Shown here: in pieces, positions 59,780-64,000 of the stretch
Layout of the letters: the number at the start of each line of letters is the position of its first letter
Position numbering within the stretch: the first letter of the stretch is position 1
Assembly (NCBI RefSeq): GCF_001702265.1
Contig: NZ_MAUE01000010.1
Coordinates: 292,676 to 356,675, forward strand
DNA length: 64,000 bases
Direction: 5' to 3'
Source: Pseudomonas aylmerensis
Lineage (GTDB): Bacteria > Pseudomonadota > Gammaproteobacteria > Pseudomonadales > Pseudomonadaceae
The notes under the pieces: model-generated
Database searches by the model: none
Told to the model about the DNA's origin: nothing
What the model saw: only the letters and a program-made list of their open reading frames with translations
Position numbers and translations under genes: made by a program

Positions 59780-60712
59780 TCAATAAACGTCCGAATCACC
59801 CATCTGTAAGTACCACCCACGATAGCTAGCCCACTGCCCAGGGAGCTTTTCAGGATTCAACTGCCGCCCGGCAAAATAGGTTATCGGTGCCACATTTGTG
59901 AAACCCAGCCGTTCTAAAATCGCATGAGACCAATGATGAGTAGGCATCCAGCAATTGATGCTCACCAGGCTCTCGGAAATCGACTTTTTGATAATGTGAC
60001 CAAGAAGAGCTTTCGCTTCTGCGGCATTAGAAAAACACATGTCAACCACATCGATACTATTTCCGAAAACCTTAGTCACTAGGTACGAGGAAGCGACCCC
60101 AGCCTTAGAAACAATATGATTTTCATAGCTATTAACTGGGTTGTCCGCATATCTCCAACGTAAATACTCGCGAGACTTATGAACCCTGATAAGTCCGTCA
60201 TCGTGCTGATGAGAGTACCCCTCCAAAAAATCATCGTCTCTTTTCACGAGGAAATCATCTTGAAAATGGCCGGCCTGTACCTTTGCAAGATCAAGCGTCA
60301 TCGTTGGGATTTCGTAAATATCCGACCACTCTAACTTATTGATAAATGTGGAGTGACTGTTCGCATTAGGGAACCCCCAGATCGCAGCTATTTCGCCCTT
60401 CGACTCGGTGTAGAGCTCAGTAGCCAACTTCGGAAACAACCCCTTCCCGCGCCATTCTGGATGCGTCATTGTGGTCATGGACAGTGCAGTGCGCACAACC
60501 TTCCCATCACACTCCAAGTCTACCGGGAATGCAGAATAGCTTGCAGCAACTGTCTGAGCATCGACCTCAAGAGAGAAAAGAAGCTGCTCTTTATGATTAT
60601 TTATATAACGCCAGTCAAAGTAGGCAGGGTCAATACTTTTACCAAAACTATCGTGAAACAGCGCTTCCAAACGTTCCTTGTAGCTCGACCACTCTGAAAA
60701 ATCCAAAATCAT
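59780..60712 (-). CDS. GNAT-family acetyltransferase
   Basis: The 310-residue protein has a GNAT core with the acetyl-CoA motif HPEWRGKGLFPKLAT at about residues 84-98. The larger size suggests a GNAT domain with an extra substrate region. The start is ATG 60712, overlapping the NeuC-like stop as ATGA, so the two are translationally coupled. A sugar amine is a plausible acceptor in this cluster, opposite in effect to the PIG-L deacetylase, but the acceptor is not known. Confidence 0.75.
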   Translation of the reverse strand: MILDFSEWSSYKERLEALFHDSFGKSIDPAYFDWRYINNHKEQLLFSLEVDAQTVAASYSAFPVDLECDGKVVRTALSMTTMTHPEWRGKGLFPKLATELYTESKGEIAAIWGFPNANSHSTFINKLEWSDIYEIPTMTLDLAKVQAGHFQDDFLVKRDDDFLEGYSHQHDDGLIRVHKSREYLRWRYADNPVNSYENHIVSKAGVASSYLVTKVFGNSIDVVDMCFSNAAEAKALLGHIIKKSISESLVSINCWMPTHHWSHAILERLGFTNVAPITYFAGRQLNPEKLPGQWASYRGWYLQMGDSDVY

Positions 60713-61887
60713 CACTTGACCTCCCTGTCTACAAACTCTTTGGCCGACAGGTTTGGAATACCTATCATTTGTTTAATTTTTTCCAATATCTGCCCAGATG
60801 TATTACCCTCTCCATAAATCATTTGCACACCGTCAAAATTTTCACTCAGTGCACGATCTATCGCTTCACAAATATCATGTGCAATGGCTGTCGACCTTAT
60901 GACGGAGGTTGGCGCGGCGCGCCCGCTCTGGCGCAGACCAATATCTACTGTCGGAGTATTGAGATAAGGAGCTTCGTAAATCCCACTTGACGAATTCCCT
61001 ATCACAACCGCCGCGTGTTTGACCGCACTCAAATAGCGAAGCCGTCCAAGGGAGTCAAAAAGAAAGGCATTCTGTTGGCTATCAGAAAAATCTTCAAGAA
61101 TCTGGTTGATTGCTTGCCCACCATTATCGGCATTGGCCTTGGTGAAAATTACAGATACGTCACCTCGGTCCAAATACGTCCGGATTGCATTCAGCAGTTC
61201 GCGCAACTCATCTTCAGACGATTCATCACCCATCGTTAACGGATGATGAGTAACCAAAAATAGCTTTTCCTGTAACTTCACCCCCAGGCTTTCTTCCAAC
61301 GCTTCCCGAGACAGAAGTGGTGTATTCTTTATATTTTCAACACACGTTGACCCAAGGCAAAACACCCGGTCATCCCTTTCTCCAAGCTGCAACACTCGTT
61401 GCCTGGCATCCTCATGAGTCACAAAGTGCAGAGACGCAATCTTCGTCACACAATGCCTAATGGTATTATCGTAGGTTCCGCTACCCGTATCACCACCCGA
61501 CAAATGAGCAAGCGGTATTTGCATCATTAATGCTACTTGTGCGGTCACCATGAGTTCGTATCGGTCACCCAGCCCTACAATCAGGTCCGGTTTCAACTCA
61601 CTAAAAGCACTTGAAATCCCCACTAACCCTAATGCCATGGAGCTTAGAACCCCCACTGCAGAGTCTGATCGAGTGAGTATTTCAACTTTACTATTTATCG
61701 TGAACCCGTCTGCCTCAATCTCCCTATACGTGAGACCGAACTGAGGAGACAAGTGTGAACCGGTAGCAATAATTTGAAGTTCAAAGGAGGAATCTTCAGA
61801 TATTTTTTTAATAAGCGGAAGCAACAGCCCGTAGTCTGCTCGGGTACCAGTAACAACACATATTTTTTTCAGAGAGGTCATATTCAC
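60712..61887 (-). CDS. Second NeuC/LegG-like hydrolysing 2-epimerase
   Basis: The 391-residue protein has the N-terminus VVTGTRADYGLLLPLI, the segment SHLSPQFGLTYREIEADGF, and NSSSGIYEAPY of hydrolysing UDP-GlcNAc 2-epimerases. It is related to LegG at 7072-8226 but strongly diverged (GGDTGSGTYDNTIRHCVTK against GGEITEGAYDDAIRHAITK). It starts the three-gene group and shows lower GC than its neighbours. It may supply a free manno-sugar to LegI or open a separate route. Confidence 0.83.
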   Translation of the reverse strand: MNMTSLKKICVVTGTRADYGLLLPLIKKISEDSSFELQIIATGSHLSPQFGLTYREIEADGFTINSKVEILTRSDSAVGVLSSMALGLVGISSAFSELKPDLIVGLGDRYELMVTAQVALMMQIPLAHLSGGDTGSGTYDNTIRHCVTKIASLHFVTHEDARQRVLQLGERDDRVFCLGSTCVENIKNTPLLSREALEESLGVKLQEKLFLVTHHPLTMGDESSEDELRELLNAIRTYLDRGDVSVIFTKANADNGGQAINQILEDFSDSQQNAFLFDSLGRLRYLSAVKHAAVVIGNSSSGIYEAPYLNTPTVDIGLRQSGRAAPTSVIRSTAIAHDICEAIDRALSENFDGVQMIYGEGNTSGQILEKIKQMIGIPNLSAKEFVDREVK

Positions 61888-62140
61888 ACGATAAATTTTA
61901 ATATTTTATATTGCGACGGGCGTCTTACTTTTCAACCAAACACTAATACCGCATTCATCTTGAGTGCTTTTCTACCCTGCCGCTTAAATGGCTGAAGGAT
62001 GTTCTACATGCATGCAGTCTGTTGGTCAAGTCAAGTCAAGAACTGCTAAACCTGCGCAGAGCATTGCCGCTGGCTAGGAAGCCCGGATTGCGTTGCTTCA
62101 CAGCACGCTTCAATCGCCCTTCCAAAGCATCTGACTTGCA

Positions 62141-62640
62141 ATTCATAACAATCAGTTCTCCGCCGGCCTGCGCCTTTCTCTGCCGTCCAATAGCAGTGCT
62201 ATAGCAGATACAATAAAACTCTCCAAACACCTTATGACTATAGGAGTGGTCATTGATGAGGACCATCACCTTCCCTTACCGCGCCGCATGAAGTCCGCCC
62301 ATGCGCTGATAATTCTCAAAAAGGAACATCTACCCCATCGCCTGTCGTCTGCCAGTAAGGCGAATGCATCCAGTGAAAGTTGTGGGCCCGATCGTAACAT
62401 TCAGCGCGCTCCAACCAGGATGTGGTCGCGGCGCCAAACGTCCGCCTCGTACCTTGGCAGCGAAGGCGTGGTGCCCGGCATACTGGGTGTCGGTGAGGGT
62501 CTCAGGACGTGTCATCTTCTGCCACTCGAACACCTGGCGGGAGCTTAGCGCCCATTTGAACTGGCGCACGAATTCTTCCAGGTGGTTCTGCACGACGCGG
62601 TACAGCGTCACTAGGTCGCCGTTTCTGTCGTCGAGGACTG
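62141..62640 (-). pseudogene. Decayed phage DNA adenine methylase (Dam, D12 class)
   Basis: On the minus strand, pieces of a phage N6-adenine methylase follow one another in shifting frames: RNGDLVTLYRVVQNHLEEFV at about 62635-62576, FEWQKMTRPETLTDTQ, then (shifted) RTFGAATTSW, YDRAHNFHWMHSPYWQTTGDG, and (shifted) VMVLINDH and CYSTAIGRQRKAQAGGELIV ending at about 62141. The DPPY catalytic motif has become HSPY, and there are at least two frameshifts and an internal deletion. The missing N-terminal third is replaced by an integrase remnant at about 62640, so this is a fusion of phage wreckage. Confidence 0.75.
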
Positions 62641-62802
62641 AGCCAACTCCGTCTCCTGTCGCTTGATCCAGGCCTGGGCGGCCTGTTTCCGGGCGAAGAT
62701 CTGGCTCTCTTGGTAGACTTGCACTCCGTCGCGCTTGATGGGGATTTGAGCTGTGTAGCTCACCGTCCCATCTGCCAGTTTTCTTGCCCTGATAGTCGCC
62801 AT
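62611..62802 (-). pseudogene. Truncated phage integrase, N-terminal fragment
   Basis: The frame begins at 62802 with MATIRARKLADGTVSYTAQI and continues ARKQAAQAWIKRQETELAQS, the arm-binding N-terminus of tyrosine integrases found beside dusA. It stops after 63 residues, where the DNA changes into the Dam remnant. The catalytic domain is lost. It starts 104 bp upstream of dusA on the opposite strand, the layout of dusA-specific integrases. Confidence 0.8.
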
Positions 62803-62905
62803 ATCGAAAGTGGTACGCGTTAGTTTTTGAACGGTACCTCGTACCACCAAACCTGTAAAAAAGCCTGAAAACGCCCCAAAACACGTCAAGAACACGTTGA
62901 GTAAA

Positions 62906-63916
62906 ATGCTAGATAAACAGAGCTTTAGCCCAGCAGAATCAAGCCCCGCACTGTCTCGGCGCTTTAGCGTCGCCCCCATGATGGATTGGACCGACCGCCA
63001 CTGCCGGTATTTCCTGCGCCTGCTCTCCAAGCACGCCCTGCTCTACACCGAGATGGTCACCACCGGCGCAATCCTGCACGGCGATCACGAACGCTTCCTG
63101 CGTCACAACGAAGCCGAGCACCCGCTTGCGTTGCAGTTGGGCGGCAGTGTGCCGGCGGATCTGGCTGCGTGCGCGCGCATGGCTGAGGCTGCGGGGTATG
63201 ACGAGGTGAACCTGAACGTGGGCTGCCCCAGCGACCGCGTGCAGAACAACATGATTGGCGCGTGCCTGATGGGTCACCCGGCCCTGGTGGCCGATTGTGT
63301 GAAGGCGATGCGCGATGCAGTGTCGATTCCGGTGACGGTGAAGCATCGTATCGGGATCAACGGCCGGGACAGTTACGCCGAGCTGTGTGATTTCGTCGGG
63401 CAGGTCAAGGACGCGGGCTGCACCAGTTTTACCGTGCATGCGCGGATCGCGATTCTGGAGGGGTTGTCGCCCAAGGAGAATCGGGACATTCCACCGTTGC
63501 GTTATGACGTGGCGGCGCAGTTGAAGCAGGATTTTGCCGAGCTGGAGATTATACTCAATGGCGGGATCAAGACGCTGGAGCAGTGCCACGAGCACTTGCA
63601 GACATTTGACGGCGTAATGCTCGGCCGCGAGGCCTATCACAATCCGTATTTGCTGGCAGAGGTGGATCAGCAGTTGTATGGCAGCTCGCAGCCGGTGATC
63701 AGCCGGGCTGAGGCGCTGGCGCAGTTGCGGCCTTATATTGCGCAGCACTTGGCCACGGGCGGTTCGATGCATCACATCACACGGCATGTGCTGGGACTGG
63801 GCACGGGCTTCCCCGGGGCGCGCAAGTTTCGGCAGTTGTTGTCGGTGGATATTCATAAAGCCACGGACCCTTTGGCCTTGCTGGACCAGGCTGGGGAGTT
63901 GTTGGAGGGGCGCTGA
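62906..63916 (+). CDS. dusA: tRNA-dihydrouridine synthase A
   Basis: The 336-residue flavoenzyme reduces uridine in the D loop of tRNA. The FMN-binding start is RRFSVAPMMDWTDRHCRYF, followed by NLNVGCPSDRVQNNMIGACL with the catalytic cysteine and FTVHARIAILEGLSPKEN. ATG 62906 is the likely start; an in-frame TTG at 62897 would add three residues. The first residues (MLDKQSFSPAESSPALS) precede the conserved part, and the DNA upstream of about 62930 may derive from the integrated element, so the promoter may be foreign. Confidence 0.93.
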   Translation: MLDKQSFSPAESSPALSRRFSVAPMMDWTDRHCRYFLRLLSKHALLYTEMVTTGAILHGDHERFLRHNEAEHPLALQLGGSVPADLAACARMAEAAGYDEVNLNVGCPSDRVQNNMIGACLMGHPALVADCVKAMRDAVSIPVTVKHRIGINGRDSYAELCDFVGQVKDAGCTSFTVHARIAILEGLSPKENRDIPPLRYDVAAQLKQDFAELEIILNGGIKTLEQCHEHLQTFDGVMLGREAYHNPYLLAEVDQQLYGSSQPVISRAEALAQLRPYIAQHLATGGSMHHITRHVLGLGTGFPGARKFRQLLSVDIHKATDPLALLDQAGELLEGR

Positions 63917-63949
63917 TGGGCTGGGCGCCAGGGAACTGTTGAGTGGCTG

Positions 63950-64000
63950 GGCTGTTGTGGCGAGCAGGCTTGCCCTGCGTTGGGGTGCGAAGCGCCCCCA
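63950..64000. repeat. Partial REP-like element at window end
   Basis: TGTGGCGAGCAGGCTTGCCC resembles the REP core of the window, but its partner would lie beyond the right edge. It follows dusA by about 40 bp. Confidence 0.4.

Noticed and set aside
62330..62640. Possible IS91-type transposase remnant (LYRVVQNHLEEFV)
   Set aside because: The following pieces (FEWQKMTRPETLTD, YDRAHNFHWMHSPYWQT, GELIVMN) fit phage Dam methylase in order, which explains the whole stretch better.
57869..62930. A direct repeat of the dusA 5' end marking the far edge of the island
   Set aside because: I found no second copy of the GATGGATTGGACCGA region in the window by eye, so no attachment site pair is claimed.

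Overview
The window is a chromosomal segment of a Pseudomonas, most likely of the P. fluorescens group. The evidence is the minus-strand block gyrA-serC-pheA-hisC-tyrA/aroA-cmk-rpsA-ihfB-lapA next to an O-antigen locus, the mtnA/ubiG/mupP/yciK block beyond gyrA, high GC in the core, and many short GC-rich REP hairpins carrying the half-site GGGAGCxGGCTTGC. Identifications come from protein motifs and remembered family sequences; no search was run.

Layout. (1) 1-10367, minus strand: an O-antigen operon cut by the left edge. It encodes a complete-looking legionaminic acid (nonulosonic acid) route, LegB-LegC-LegG-LegI-LegH-PtmE-PtmF-LegF-PtmA, followed by Wzy and the start of Wzx. A low-GC leader of about 750 bp separates it from lapA-ihfB. 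(2) 11121-23200, minus strand: lapA, ihfB, a small lipoprotein, rpsA, cmk, the tyrA-aroA fusion, hisC, pheA, serC and gyrA. (3) 23625-28486: methionine salvage and deamination (mtnA, an MTA/SAH-deaminase-like hydrolase), ubiG, mupP and a YciK-type SDR. (4) 28627-36754: a peptide/signal-sensing locus, with a five-gene dipeptide-type ABC importer plus a proline-iminopeptidase-like hydrolase in one operon, a divergent LuxR solo of the PipR/PsoR/OryR type, and a second iminopeptidase-like gene. Two lux-box-like dyads lie at the two expected promoters. (5) 36855-41679: a purine uptake block (NCS2 permease, OmpK/Tsx-like channel, PunC and its regulator PunR). (6) 41740-57613: mixed accessory and housekeeping genes, including an ExoY-type nucleotidyl cyclase toxin with no secretion genes beside it, fabV, ppnN, a RidA protein, an AbrB/PIN toxin-antitoxin pair, mqo and several transporters and LysR regulators. 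(7) 57869-62896: a low-GC, transferred-looking segment with a short Wzz, a PIG-L deacetylase, a GNAT acetyltransferase, a second NeuC/LegG-like epimerase and, against dusA, the fused wreckage of a phage integrase and a phage Dam methylase. (8) dusA at the right edge, a known integration target.

How it fits together. Two surface-polysaccharide segments, one at the canonical ihfB locus and one beside dusA, may cooperate: the usual ihfB-side wzz is missing and a short wzz is found only in the dusA-side segment, which also carries a second sugar epimerase with an acyl-editing pair. The PipR-like locus couples uptake of a small peptide-like signal, its possible cleavage and its sensing. Strongest leads: the decayed dusA-integrated prophage with its sugar cargo, the orphan ExoY homologue, and the paired lux boxes of the PipR-like locus.
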